From Armatimonadota bacterium (lineage in GTDB: Bacteria; Armatimonadota; Fimbriimonadia; Fimbriimonadales; Fimbriimonadaceae): a DNA stretch of 64,000 nt. The stretch's first letter is position 1. Each line of letters opens with the position of its first letter. The notes under the pieces were generated by a model, which saw only the letters and a list, made by a program, of their open reading frames with translations, was not told the origin of the DNA and searched no databases. Location of the stretch: NCBI GenBank assembly GCA_025360125.1, contig JANYCU010000006.1:20087-84086 (forward strand). Reading direction: 5' to 3'. A program made the position numbers and the translations under genes. Below, in pieces: positions 24,754 to 33,536 of this stretch.

Positions 24754-24785
24754 AAAAGCCTCGTGTAACCGCACGGGGCTTTTTT
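24754..24785 (+). terminator. Terminator of the rpmH-jag cluster
   Basis: AGCCTCGTG (24757-24765) pairs with CACGGGGCT (24772-24780), with As before and six Ts after the stem. A second hairpin, CCCCTTCTCC with GGGAGAAGGGG, lies just upstream (about 24687-24720). Confidence 0.85.
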
Positions 24786-24811
24786 GTGGGGATCTGAGGT
24801 TAAGTGACGAG

Positions 24812-25381
24812 TTAAGCAGACAAAGCCTTAATGGATCTTCCCCGCATCGACTTATTGTTATGGGTAAGTTCGTGACGAAGTTTGAGTGCGATGCGGTGGA
24901 TACGTGAACGAAGCGTGCCGATTCGAATGCCATATTCCCGGCTTACTTCCATTTGGTCGAGTCGCTCGATATAAATCTTTCGAATCAACTCTCGGGAGTC
25001 GGCATCAAGGGTAGCAAGCGCGGAGAGAAGCTCCGGCGAAATTGCTTCACCAAGCACGATTTCTTCGGGGGTCTTGCGCGAATCGGCATGGTCTTCAATC
25101 GACGAATCAATGCCAAGATTAGTCTCACTGACCTCTTGGATTCTTCGGCTCCTCATCCGTTTGCGATCCAAGAACGTGTGGTACACGATCTTCATCAGCC
25201 AATTATCCGTGCGCCGTGCATCATCGCATTTCTCAAACGATCGATATGCTTTGAGAAATGCTTCTTGTGTCACATCTTCAGCCTCATCTCTGTTTCTGCA
25301 CAAACGTGCCGCAAAGTTCGCCATTTTCGGGAACATCTCACGGTACATCCTTTCGAATTCTTGATTTTTGCTTTGTGTCAT
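24812..25381 (-). CDS. ECF-type RNA polymerase sigma factor
   Basis: 189 residues. Region 2 (about 8-75) has RLCRNRDEAEDVTQEAFLKA and NWLMKIVYHTFLDRKRMRSR, the core-binding and -10-recognition helices. Region 4 (about 125-180) has LATLDADSRELIRKIYIERL and a helix-turn-helix SREYGIRIGTLRSRIHRIAL. AAGGAGAAGG precedes the ATG. No anti-sigma gene adjoins it on either side, which is unusual for ECF factors; the upstream gap is large and structured. Confidence 0.93.
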   Translation of the reverse strand: MTQSKNQEFERMYREMFPKMANFAARLCRNRDEAEDVTQEAFLKAYRSFEKCDDARRTDNWLMKIVYHTFLDRKRMRSRRIQEVSETNLGIDSSIEDHADSRKTPEEIVLGEAISPELLSALATLDADSRELIRKIYIERLDQMEVSREYGIRIGTLRSRIHRIALKLRHELTHNNKSMRGRSIKALSA

Positions 25382-25764
25382 TTCCTTCTCCTTTGTCTCA
25401 AAATGTCTGTCTGCTAAGTCAAAGTTGGAGTTTCTTGCGATTCCCCACGGTCTTTAATCCAGCAATCAATTGAACGAATATGATTTCTTGTAGTTGAGAT
25501 CGGGGGACTTCGATGTCCACGTAGCTAAATTGCCGACAAGTAAGCAGGATTCACTCGTTTGACCGAATCCTTTACCGCCGGCGATACAGGCCTTTTTACC
25601 TGTAAGGAAAAAGACTCCGATTTGTGCTGGGGAAATACGCACTCCAGCGCAAATGAGACTAAAGACCCAGTTTAAACTGAGTTCCTGCGTTTGCATGCGT
25701 CACCAGCGACGGGAATACCGCAGTAGGGACTGGATTCGACCCCTTCCTGGCATTTAGCGAAAGA
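25382..25764 (-). other. Long structured gap upstream of the sigma factor gene
   Basis: About 380 bases without a convincing gene. On the leftward strand it holds a string of hairpins: ACTCAG/CTGGGT (near 25665), ATTTGCGCTGG/CCAGCACAAAT (near 25655-25615), ACAGG/CCTGT (near 25605-25588), GGATTC/GAATCC (near 25570-25547) and GGAC/GTCC (near 25518). It may be a structured leader of the sigma gene or trailing sequence of the PQQ gene. A 76-codon frame (25466-25696) passes through it but has no recognisable product. Confidence 0.4.
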
Positions 25765-27273
25765 TTACTTAACCGGAACCATTCGTACGATTCGATCGGG
25801 CTCGTTGAGGGTTATGTAGAGATATCCATCGGGGCCAAAAGCCAAGTCACGGACTCGACCAAGTCCCCACGAAAGGGTTTCCTTTTCAATGATAGTTTCG
25901 CCATTAACTCGGACTCGATCGACGTTCCTGCCCGCCAATCCTCCAGCGATGAGATCACCCTTCCACAGCGGAAACACTTTGGAGTTTGCAATCTTTAAAC
26001 CAGAAGTGGCACACGAAGGCAACCAACGCAGAATTGGCATTTTGAAATGTTGATCGTCGGTCGGCCATGGCACGGATAGGGACGAATCGTTATAGTTGAT
26101 GCCAAAGGTGATGACTGGCCAGCCATAATTCGACCCCTTCACAATGTGATTGAGTTCGTCGCCACCGCGAGGAGCGTGCTCCGTATCCCAGATTTCGCCA
26201 TTATTGTCCATCGTGATTCCCTGAGGGTTCCGATGTCCGTATGACCAAATTCCCGGAAGGGCCCCTGGCGTATTGACGAATGGATTATCCGACGGAACGG
26301 TCCCGTCTTCGTTCAGTCGCCAGACCTTCCCGTTTGGCTTATCCAGGCGTTGGGCTAACGGGCCGTTGCCGCGCTCTCCCGTTGAAAAGAAAATGTGTCC
26401 TTTATGGTCGAAAACAATTTTCCCCCCAAAGTGGATTTCGGAGCCGTTATAGTTCTCCTCTGGCATCTTAAAGATGTCTTGCTGATCGGTCCAGGTAATT
26501 TTGGATCCTTCAAATTTCAACTTGCCGCGTACATACCGAGTAAAGGCCTGACGTTTTGCATCGCTTTTCGGGTCCGCGATCGACAGGTATATCCAGCCAT
26601 TGATTTTATATTCAGGGTGAACGGCGACTTCCATCAGTCCGCCTTGTCCAAGCTCGGTTGACTCAGGCAATCCTTCGACTTGGCCGATCAGTTTGCCCTT
26701 CACGACAACACCCATGATGCCTGGCCGGTAGTTCACGAGCATTTTTCCGTCGGGTAGCCAATCGATGCACCAGGGAGTCTTGAGGGATTTGTCTTCCTTG
26801 AGGACGGTTTCAACTCGATATTTGTAGTATTTCGTTGAGTAAACATCTGCCACTGGCTTTGGTGCCGTCTCCGAACGAAGAGTCTTGTTTTGAAGCTCGC
26901 GGATATGGACGATCAGGGCCCAGATTTCTTCGTCCGACATCGTTTCGCCATATGCTTCCATTCCCGCATCCGGTACTCCGTTCCGCGTCGCGTCAAAAAA
27001 GGGTCGGTCCCATTTCTGATCAAACTTGTCGACGGTGAGCAAAGACTTTGTCCCGCCTCCTCCGCCTTGGGCATTATCCCCGTGACACTTCGCACAGGTG
27101 TCGTTATAGAGTTGAGACACGCTTCCGCCCACCCGCTTCACTTTTGTATTGCGTTGAAACCCTTGGGTTTGCTGCACTCTTGCCCCAACGAAAGCGGAGC
27201 AAGCAAAAACGGTTGCGACGCCAAGAATAATGGCGTTGGGTCGAATAATTGGTGTTTGTTTACGGTGGCTCAT
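25765..27273 (-). CDS. PQQ-dependent sugar dehydrogenase with N-terminal cytochrome c domain
   Basis: 502 residues. After an N-terminal membrane or signal segment (about 11-30) comes a small c-type haem domain with CAKCH (60-64) and the distal Met region GMEAYGETMSDEEIWALI. From about 150 to the end is a six-bladed propeller of the soluble aldose dehydrogenase (GDH-B/YliI) family, with PWCIDWLPDGKMLV, GQGGLMEVAVHPEY, YGHRNPQGI, DTEHAPRGGDELN and RVRDLAFGPDGYLYI. The enzyme would oxidise aldoses in the periplasm, pass electrons to its own haem and then to a respiratory carrier. Its start overlaps the upstream gene by four bases (ATGA). Confidence 0.92.
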   Translation of the reverse strand: MSHRKQTPIIRPNAIILGVATVFACSAFVGARVQQTQGFQRNTKVKRVGGSVSQLYNDTCAKCHGDNAQGGGGGTKSLLTVDKFDQKWDRPFFDATRNGVPDAGMEAYGETMSDEEIWALIVHIRELQNKTLRSETAPKPVADVYSTKYYKYRVETVLKEDKSLKTPWCIDWLPDGKMLVNYRPGIMGVVVKGKLIGQVEGLPESTELGQGGLMEVAVHPEYKINGWIYLSIADPKSDAKRQAFTRYVRGKLKFEGSKITWTDQQDIFKMPEENYNGSEIHFGGKIVFDHKGHIFFSTGERGNGPLAQRLDKPNGKVWRLNEDGTVPSDNPFVNTPGALPGIWSYGHRNPQGITMDNNGEIWDTEHAPRGGDELNHIVKGSNYGWPVITFGINYNDSSLSVPWPTDDQHFKMPILRWLPSCATSGLKIANSKVFPLWKGDLIAGGLAGRNVDRVRVNGETIIEKETLSWGLGRVRDLAFGPDGYLYITLNEPDRIVRMVPVK

Positions 27274-30215
27274 TTTGTTGGGGGGATCAGCTTATCTAAC
27301 TTGGTCAATTGAATATCCAGTTGCTTGGCAAGCATGTTGAACACTTCGTACGACTGCTTAGTGGGTCGATAGTCGCCGCCAGACACATTGCCCAAGACGC
27401 CAGCGAGTTTGTCATTCAGGCGAATCGGATAGTTGAGCGGGTCTTGACCACTCTTGTTCTTGGTCTGATAGATTGCTTCTTCGACCTCGGTGATGCCTTT
27501 GAGCCACGCTGCGTCCGCAGTAGCACCCTGAGCTTCCCGGGCTTTCTTGATCTTCGCGAGGGCGGCATGGGCATGGTTGAGTTTGTCCACAATCTGCATT
27601 TGGAATCGGAATTTTTCTTGCAGATCAGCGTCCGTTGCCGGAGTACGAGGGTCTTTGAGCCAACGGAATGTCGTGGACTGTTTTTGACCGTCTACGGTCA
27701 TCGTAAGCTTATATTCACCCGGTGCCGCCGCAATGGTGCCGCCTCGGCCAGCCCAAAGGATCATTCCCGGCACCGTATTAAACGACGGATATCGGATAAA
27801 TGTGCTCGTCTGGTGAGGTCCTTTCTCAGTTGAACCAGACACGGTTTGAACGACCTTACCAGCCATATCAGCTATTTCAAGTTTTACGTCCTTGGCTTCG
27901 CTCGGCAAGAAATAATTGATCATGATTCCGCCACTAGGGTTTGGCGCAACGTTGTGCCCCCCTTGCCCAAAGAAGCTGACCGGAATCGCATCCTTCGGTT
28001 TGAATAGACGTAATCCACTGCGAGAATCTGCGGCGATCTGCTGCAAGACCGAAACATCGTCCAATATCCAAAATCCCCGGCCATGGGTTGCAATTACCAA
28101 GTCATTGTCCTTCCAGGCAATGTCGTGTACGGGCGTGAGGGGAAGGTTGTTTTGCAGACTCTGCCACTGCTTACCGCCGTTAAAGCTCACAAACAATCCG
28201 ATCTCGGTTCCGGCATACAGAAGACCCGGCTGCTTCTGATCTTCACGGACAACGCGTAGGAACGCGTTTCTCGAAATCCCGTTCACGATGGCCGTCCACG
28301 TCTTGCCAAAATCAGTCGTCTTGTAGGCATAGGGGGTGTCGTCGTCGTTCAGGTGATTATCGACCGCCGCATAAGCCGTGCCTGCATCAAAGGGTGATGC
28401 CTCAAGCATGCTGACTTTAGCAAATTTGGGCATGCCTGCTGGAGTAACGTTTGTCCACGACTTTCCGCCGTCCTGGGTGACGTTGATGAGTCCGTCGTCG
28501 CTTCCCGCCCAGAGAACGCCTTTCTTTTTGGGCGATTCGGCCAGGGTAAAGACCGTGCCGATGTACTCAATACTCGTGTTGTCCTTGGTAATCGGTCCGC
28601 CAGAAGACCCCTGCATAGACTTGTCGTTTCGGGTCAGGTCTGGGCTTATTTTGCGCCAGCTTTGCCCCATATCGGCGGTCGCAAAAACATATTGGCTACA
28701 TGTGTAAAGCAGGTTTGGGTTGTGCGGTGAGAAGACAATAGGGAATGTCCATTGGAATCGCTCGGCTAAGTCTTCGGCCCCGTGCCCCATCGGGTTATCC
28801 GGCCAAGGATCAACTGCCCTCGATGTCTTGGTTCGGTGATTGAACCACGAGAGGTCACCGCCGTAGCTTCCGCCAAAGACGATTTCAGGTTGATCCGGCT
28901 TTGCTGCAATATAACCACTTTCGCCACCTGCAGTGCCCGTCCAATCATCTTTGCCGATGCCTGCGCCAAATGTTCGGCTCGGAATCCGTAGCGAACTGTT
29001 GTCTTGCTGAGCACCTAGGATGTTGTAAGGAAAATCGTTGTCAGTAGTGACGTGATAGATTTGCGCCGTCGGCATTTCAAGCGTACTGAACGTTCGTCCA
29101 CCGTCGGTCGTGATACACGCTCCGCCGTCGTTGGCCTGAATCATTCGCTTAGGGTCGTCGGGTGAAATCCAGAGGTCGTGATTGTCGCCGTGAGGTGGTC
29201 CAATTCCGCCGAATGTCTTGCCACCGTTGGTGGATTTGCCCCACCCAACGTTCAGCACATGAACTGTATCTTTGTCTTTTGTGTCGGCAAAAATTCGGGT
29301 GTAATACCAGGCTCGTTGACGCCAATTTCGGTCTTCGTTGGTTTTTTTCCAGGTTGCTCCCGCATCGTCGGAGAGAAAGATTCCCCCTTCCGTTGACTCA
29401 ACGTTTGCCCAGAAGCGATTTGGGTCAACCGGAGAGATGGAAACTCCAATTTTGCCGAGGGTTCCGCTTGGCAATCCCGGGTTATGTCCGATGTTCTTCC
29501 AAGTTTCCCCTCCATCATCTGACTTAAAAATGGTGCTGTTGGGGCCACCAGAGTTCATGGTATATGGCGTGCGCCAAGCATCCCAGATTGTGGCGAGCAG
29601 CACGTCCGGATTTTGGGTGCTGACCGCAATATCGGCGGCCCCGGCTTGGTTGGTGGCAAAGAGAACCTTCTTCCACGTTGCGCCCCCGTCTGTTGATTTA
29701 TAGATTCCCCGCTCGTCGTTTTTTCCGTAAACGTGGCCAAGTGCTGCGACCCAAACAATGTCCGGATTGGTCGGGTGAACGACAATATGGGAGATGGTTT
29801 GCGTAGCCTCAAGCCCGATGTTCTTCCAGGTTGTTCCCCCGTCTGTGGATTTGTAGATTCCGTCCCCGTGCGAAATGTTGCCCCGAATGTCTCGCTCGCC
29901 CGTCCCCGCGTAGACCACATCAGGATTGGATGGTGCGGTCGTGATCGCTCCGACCGAGCTCGAACCTAAGAATCCATCGCCGACAGGAGCCCAGTTGACG
30001 CCGCCATCGATCGTTTTCCAGATTCCGCCTCCGGTTGCCCCGAAAAAGTATTCCTTTGGGCGTTGAGCAGAACCAGTAACGGCAAGTGATCTACCGCCCC
30101 GAAACGGCCCGACAAAACGCCATTGCATGGACTTGTAAAACTCGGAAGATTGCCCGAGCGACATGGCTGCGGCCAGCAGCAACGAGCCAAGCGTAAAAAA
30201 TTTACGGAATTGCAT
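27270..30215 (-). CDS. Secreted BNR/sortilin-type propeller protein
   Basis: 981 residues with a signal peptide (MQFRKFFTLGSLLLAAAMSLG). The first 700 residues are a large propeller made of VPS10/BNR repeats; Asp-box motifs recur (GIWKTIDGGVNWAPV, GIYKSTDGGTTWKNI, GIYKSTDGGATWKKV, NVTQDGGKSWTNVTP). The C-terminal 250 residues include a strand-rich Ig-like part (VKLEIADMAGKVVQTVSGST) and a helical end. Such proteins are often annotated glycosyl hydrolases, but no catalytic residues are established. It is first in a leftward pair with the PQQ dehydrogenase, overlapping it by four bases, so the two probably act together outside the cell. Confidence 0.88.
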   Translation of the reverse strand: MQFRKFFTLGSLLLAAAMSLGQSSEFYKSMQWRFVGPFRGGRSLAVTGSAQRPKEYFFGATGGGIWKTIDGGVNWAPVGDGFLGSSSVGAITTAPSNPDVVYAGTGERDIRGNISHGDGIYKSTDGGTTWKNIGLEATQTISHIVVHPTNPDIVWVAALGHVYGKNDERGIYKSTDGGATWKKVLFATNQAGAADIAVSTQNPDVLLATIWDAWRTPYTMNSGGPNSTIFKSDDGGETWKNIGHNPGLPSGTLGKIGVSISPVDPNRFWANVESTEGGIFLSDDAGATWKKTNEDRNWRQRAWYYTRIFADTKDKDTVHVLNVGWGKSTNGGKTFGGIGPPHGDNHDLWISPDDPKRMIQANDGGACITTDGGRTFSTLEMPTAQIYHVTTDNDFPYNILGAQQDNSSLRIPSRTFGAGIGKDDWTGTAGGESGYIAAKPDQPEIVFGGSYGGDLSWFNHRTKTSRAVDPWPDNPMGHGAEDLAERFQWTFPIVFSPHNPNLLYTCSQYVFATADMGQSWRKISPDLTRNDKSMQGSSGGPITKDNTSIEYIGTVFTLAESPKKKGVLWAGSDDGLINVTQDGGKSWTNVTPAGMPKFAKVSMLEASPFDAGTAYAAVDNHLNDDDTPYAYKTTDFGKTWTAIVNGISRNAFLRVVREDQKQPGLLYAGTEIGLFVSFNGGKQWQSLQNNLPLTPVHDIAWKDNDLVIATHGRGFWILDDVSVLQQIAADSRSGLRLFKPKDAIPVSFFGQGGHNVAPNPSGGIMINYFLPSEAKDVKLEIADMAGKVVQTVSGSTEKGPHQTSTFIRYPSFNTVPGMILWAGRGGTIAAAPGEYKLTMTVDGQKQSTTFRWLKDPRTPATDADLQEKFRFQMQIVDKLNHAHAALAKIKKAREAQGATADAAWLKGITEVEEAIYQTKNKSGQDPLNYPIRLNDKLAGVLGNVSGGDYRPTKQSYEVFNMLAKQLDIQLTKLDKLIPPTK

Positions 30216-30262
30216 GAATGTTGGGAGAATACCAACTTGGCCGGGGTGTAGAGTTCCCGTTT

Positions 30263-31030
30263 CTAGGGTGAACTTTGAACAGGGACCACTAAAGTAACTG
30301 GTTCTTTGCGCTTAGGAATCAGTTGATGAATGAGATAGGGTTCCATTCCGACCTTTTTGCCGACAAACGGTAAGGTCTCTCGCTGGATATTCTGTTTGCC
30401 AGGGACTAACAGAATTCGGTTCGAAACCGTCTTCTTGTCGGGGGCAATAAGTTCGAGCCCATGCTGATGGACCGATCCGAGATCGAGGCATTCAACCTCC
30501 AGTTGCGGTGGAACTGATTTTGGAATCTTTCGGAATGACACGGTGCCCGTGTTCATGTAGAGCCGCACGGCCCCGTTCGGCATCATTTCCCGTTCGGACT
30601 TGACGTCTTCGCGATGGTAAACATGAATCGTGCCCGTTACCTTCACCTTCGAGCCAGCAGGAATATTCTCAATCGGCCAGTTTGCTTTTAAATCTTCGCC
30701 AAATGTCCAAGTAGAAGGTCCAGCCGAGATGATTTTGCCATTGGGAAGGATGAGCGAAAAAGTGCCTTCCATGCGAATAACCTCATCGTTGTGCATCGGG
30801 CCAGTGGCGAACATCCGAGCAAATCCTTGCATCTTGCCTGTTTTGACGTTTTTGACGACCTTGGCTTCGGCCTTCATCGTGAATCCCGAAACCCGGGAAG
30901 TTTGTTCTTCAATGAGGGGTTGATTATATGGGTTTGAGGCGAAACCATTAGGTGTCCAAATACCAAGGCAGGTTGCGATGAGGGCCAACGCCGTAATGCC
31001 GATCCAGTAAATCTTAGGATTCACCTTCAT
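30263..31030 (-). CDS. Hypothetical membrane-anchored or secreted protein
   Basis: 255 residues from ATG 31030; an upstream TTG at 31069 would overlap the preceding gene and is less likely. One hydrophobic segment near the N-terminus (IYWIGITALALIATCLGIW) is a signal anchor or signal peptide. The rest is strand-rich, with ILPNGKIISAGPSTWTFGED and GTVSFRKIPKSVPPQ. No family is recognised. It follows the YCII-domain gene on the minus strand after 16 bases, so they likely form an operon. Confidence 0.75.
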   Translation of the reverse strand: MKVNPKIYWIGITALALIATCLGIWTPNGFASNPYNQPLIEEQTSRVSGFTMKAEAKVVKNVKTGKMQGFARMFATGPMHNDEVIRMEGTFSLILPNGKIISAGPSTWTFGEDLKANWPIENIPAGSKVKVTGTIHVYHREDVKSEREMMPNGAVRLYMNTGTVSFRKIPKSVPPQLEVECLDLGSVHQHGLELIAPDKKTVSNRILLVPGKQNIQRETLPFVGKKVGMEPYLIHQLIPKRKEPVTLVVPVQSSP

Positions 31031-31046
31031 TGCTTCAAAAACTTTC

Positions 31047-31733
31047 TTACTTTGATTTGTATTGGACAACGGTGCCTTTTCCTGTGTACCACGGCATCAG
31101 CTTCAACTCGAGCCGCTTTGCTCGAATCAACGGATCAGGCGCGACTGCCCGCCGAACTTGCTTAATGTTTTTGGAGAAGAAAATGAAAATGCCTCTGCGG
31201 TCATCTTTAGCGTCAAATGGTCCGGCGGAGGCAAGAATGCCGTCCCTCGCCATTTTGCCAATGTTCGCGAGGTGCCCTTTTTGCATCTCTTCTAACTTGG
31301 TAGCAGAATATTGTGGCGCATTTTTGGGTCTTTGCAGAATCCCGAACCATATTTTCTCGAGGTCGTGAAATTTTGGGGCTTTGTGAAAAACGTTTTGGAA
31401 ATACCAAGGAATAACGTCCAGGGTTAATGCCCCGACTTGAACGTAGGGATCGTCACTGAGTAAGTCCTTGGCGGCTTTTTCGTCTTTGACATTCAGCAAA
31501 ACGAGGCCAACATAACTTTTGTCATCAATTGGCCCAGCGATGATGGCGGTTCCTTTTTCCCAAAGTCTTTTGAGTTTATCGACGTGGTCGGCTTGGATCA
31601 TTTTCCCCTTTTCCTTCGAAATGGGGTGTTTCCCCGGTGCCACGCGAAAGAAAACCATCTGCATCGTCACCATGTCCGGCGGGGCCTGTTTGGTGGGAAA
31701 AACGGTGATTAGACTAGCTAGTAAATCTAACAT
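31047..31733 (-). CDS. Protein with two YCII-like domains
   Basis: 228 residues from ATG 31733, chosen because AGGT lies nine bases upstream; the open frame reaches 31787. A short hydrophobic start (MLDLLASLITVF) may be a signal peptide. Two alpha-beta units of the YCII/dimeric ferredoxin-like type follow: about 20-105 (MQMVFFRVAPGKHPI to LTLDVIPWYF) and about 125-225 (IWFGILQRPKNAP to LKLMPWYTGKG). Both contain the family pattern of a strand, DHVDKLKRLWEKGTAIIAGP or its counterpart GHLANIGKMARDGILASAGP, and the closing PWY. YCII folds serve small hydrolases or isomerases; the function here is unknown. Confidence 0.8.
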   Translation of the reverse strand: MLDLLASLITVFPTKQAPPDMVTMQMVFFRVAPGKHPISKEKGKMIQADHVDKLKRLWEKGTAIIAGPIDDKSYVGLVLLNVKDEKAAKDLLSDDPYVQVGALTLDVIPWYFQNVFHKAPKFHDLEKIWFGILQRPKNAPQYSATKLEEMQKGHLANIGKMARDGILASAGPFDAKDDRRGIFIFFSKNIKQVRRAVAPDPLIRAKRLELKLMPWYTGKGTVVQYKSK

Positions 31734-31820
31734 CAGTATTTGACCTAGATTTATGTTGACCCATCGGGGTTGCCATGAGCAATTCAATTTGAGGTTCCGA
31801 ATTGAATTATCGAGGACAAA

Positions 31821-32510
31821 ATGGATTTTCGACGGGAGCTAAGGGATGAAGGCACGGAGTTGTCGCGACTAAAGTCGCTCAGCGACGGCGTCTTTGCCAT
31901 CGTCTTAACGTTCCTGATCTTCCGACTGGACATTGCCAAATTCGTTTCCGCCGAAAGCGACGGCGTCCTTTGGTTCAATATTCGCGAGCAGTCAACCGCG
32001 CTTCTGGGTTACACGCTGAGCTTCTTCATCATCGCGAGTTTTTGGATGCTCCACCAACGTGTGTTTCGGCACCTTCGACGATTTAACGGCACCTTGCTGT
32101 GGCAAAACATTAGCTTCTTGTTTTTTGTCTCCATCCTGCCACTCACCACATCAATCCACAGCGGGAACCCAAAACTCGCCACTGCTTGGGTCATTTATGC
32201 GACCAACAATGCCGTTGCCGGGTTGAGCATGCTGGGAATTTGGTTGAAATGTAGTCGAGGCGATATGGTTTGCGATAAGACGAGCAAGAACGTGGAAAAC
32301 TTTTTCGTCTGGAGAATTGGAGCGATCCCCCTTGTGTTTTTGGCGAGCATTCCCCTTGCATATCGAAACATTACGTTGGCGACTTGGAGTCCAATTCTGA
32401 TCCCGATCCTGCTGGGCGCAATCCATTTAGCCTTCGGGTCCAAATTGAGGCATCTGAAGCTGGTTACGTCCTGGAAAAAGACTTCGGATGTAAAAGCTGA
32501 GGCGGCCTAG
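31821..32510 (+). CDS. TMEM175-family integral membrane protein (DUF1211)
   Basis: 229 residues with about six membrane helices. The family signature LKSLSDGVFAIVLTFLIF is at the start of the first helix, the Ser and hydrophobic residues of which line the pore in TMEM175 channels. Later helices include ALLGYTLSFFIIASFWMLHQ and WQNISFLFFVSILPL. Bacterial members can conduct potassium. The start has GAGG seven bases upstream. It is single, ahead of speE. Confidence 0.9.
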   Translation: MDFRRELRDEGTELSRLKSLSDGVFAIVLTFLIFRLDIAKFVSAESDGVLWFNIREQSTALLGYTLSFFIIASFWMLHQRVFRHLRRFNGTLLWQNISFLFFVSILPLTTSIHSGNPKLATAWVIYATNNAVAGLSMLGIWLKCSRGDMVCDKTSKNVENFFVWRIGAIPLVFLASIPLAYRNITLATWSPILIPILLGAIHLAFGSKLRHLKLVTSWKKTSDVKAEAA

Positions 32511-32535
32511 GGCTTGGTAACAACGTTCAACAAAG

Positions 32536-32541
32536 TATCCT
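32536..32541 (+). promoter_or_regulatory. Promoter of speE, leaderless type
   Basis: TTGGTA (32514-32519), 16 bases, TATCCT (32536-32541), then exactly six bases to the GTG start at 32548. No SD sequence is present. Confidence 0.5.
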
Positions 32542-32547
32542 ATATGG

Positions 32548-33372
32548 GTGGCTTCGTTCACTATTCCAATTCGCTCCGATAAGTTGCAGATGTCATTCTC
32601 GGTCAACCGAGAGATTTGTAACGTCCAAACTGAATTTCAAAATGTCACCATTTTGGACACCGAAGTGTTTGGGAAAGCCCTTCTGCTTGATGGCCATATT
32701 CAGCTCACTGATTTTGACGAGGCGGCTTACCACGAGTGCTTGGTTCAGATTCCGGCCCTGAATCTTCCGCGATTTGAGCGGGCTTTGGTGATTGGCGGTG
32801 GCGACGGCGGAGTTATTCGAGAGCTCTGCAAGCACCCATCGGTTACTCATATTGACATGGTCGAAATTGATCAGGGAGTAGTTGACGCCTGCAAAGAGCA
32901 CATGCCCAACCTCAGCAACGGTGCCTTTGATGACCCTCGGGTTCACCTCCACATCACCGACGCGTTTCACTTCGTGAAAGACGCCACTGGACCGTATGAC
33001 TTGATTATCGTCGACTCAACCGACACCTACGAGGAAGAGGAAGGCGAGATTAGCGAGATGCTCTGGACAAAGGAGTTCTATGCCGATATCGCTCGCGTCG
33101 CATCTCCTTACGGGATCGTCGTGACCCAAGCGGATAACCACATTTTCTGTCCCTATTCTTGCGAAGAAGTTTTGGGATTGTTCAGCAACGTCTTCAATCA
33201 CCGAGGGTTCTATTTTGGGTTGGTTCCATCGTTCGGCGGCTACAGCGGCTTCGTTTGGGGAAGCATGAACAACGAAGTTGGACCAAACTTTGAAGTCCGA
33301 CTGAGCCGAGACTTCAAATATCTCAACGAAGTCACCTATCCGCTTGCTTTTTCGGATTTACGATTTAGCTAG
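32548..33372 (+). CDS. speE: Polyamine aminopropyltransferase (spermidine synthase)
   Basis: 274 residues from GTG 32548; the overlapping ATG at 32544 is out of frame. The enzyme transfers an aminopropyl group from decarboxylated S-adenosylmethionine to putrescine. Landmarks are LLDGHIQLTDFDEAAYHECL (with the conserved Tyr-His-Glu), VIGGGDGGVIRELCKHPSV (nucleotide motif), VEIDQGVVDACK and IIVDSTD. No decarboxylase gene (speH/speD) adjoins it. It appears to be transcribed without leader. Confidence 0.95.
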   Translation: MASFTIPIRSDKLQMSFSVNREICNVQTEFQNVTILDTEVFGKALLLDGHIQLTDFDEAAYHECLVQIPALNLPRFERALVIGGGDGGVIRELCKHPSVTHIDMVEIDQGVVDACKEHMPNLSNGAFDDPRVHLHITDAFHFVKDATGPYDLIIVDSTDTYEEEEGEISEMLWTKEFYADIARVASPYGIVVTQADNHIFCPYSCEEVLGLFSNVFNHRGFYFGLVPSFGGYSGFVWGSMNNEVGPNFEVRLSRDFKYLNEVTYPLAFSDLRFS

Positions 33373-33456
33373 GCCAAATCTTCCGGATTCAAAGGGATAC
33401 TTTTAGAACCTTTGATTGTCCATCAACAAGCTCCCATCCGAAGCTGGGAGGGGTGG

Positions 33457-33500
33457 CACGCCAGTCATTCCGATGTTATTGTAATTTCATGACTGGCGTG
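33457..33500. terminator. 12-bp inverted repeat between convergent genes
   Basis: CACGCCAGTCAT (33457-33468) and ATGACTGGCGTG (33489-33500) pair perfectly around 20 bases. GGGGTGG words flank both sides. With no T-run, it may be a repeat element rather than a terminator. Confidence 0.4.
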
Positions 33501-33536
33501 ACGGGGTGGATGGTTCGGCAAACAGGTGACTTCCAG

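Noticed and set aside
25466..25696. Minus-strand open frame of 76 codons
   Set aside because: It passes through a series of hairpins, has no recognisable product and no ribosome binding site; a structured leader is the simpler reading.
25723..25745. CTGGATTCGAC on the plus strand, like the 5' end of tmRNA
   Set aside because: No matching acceptor or T-arm 3' end is found, and a plus-strand tmRNA would have to run through the coding sequence of the PQQ dehydrogenase.
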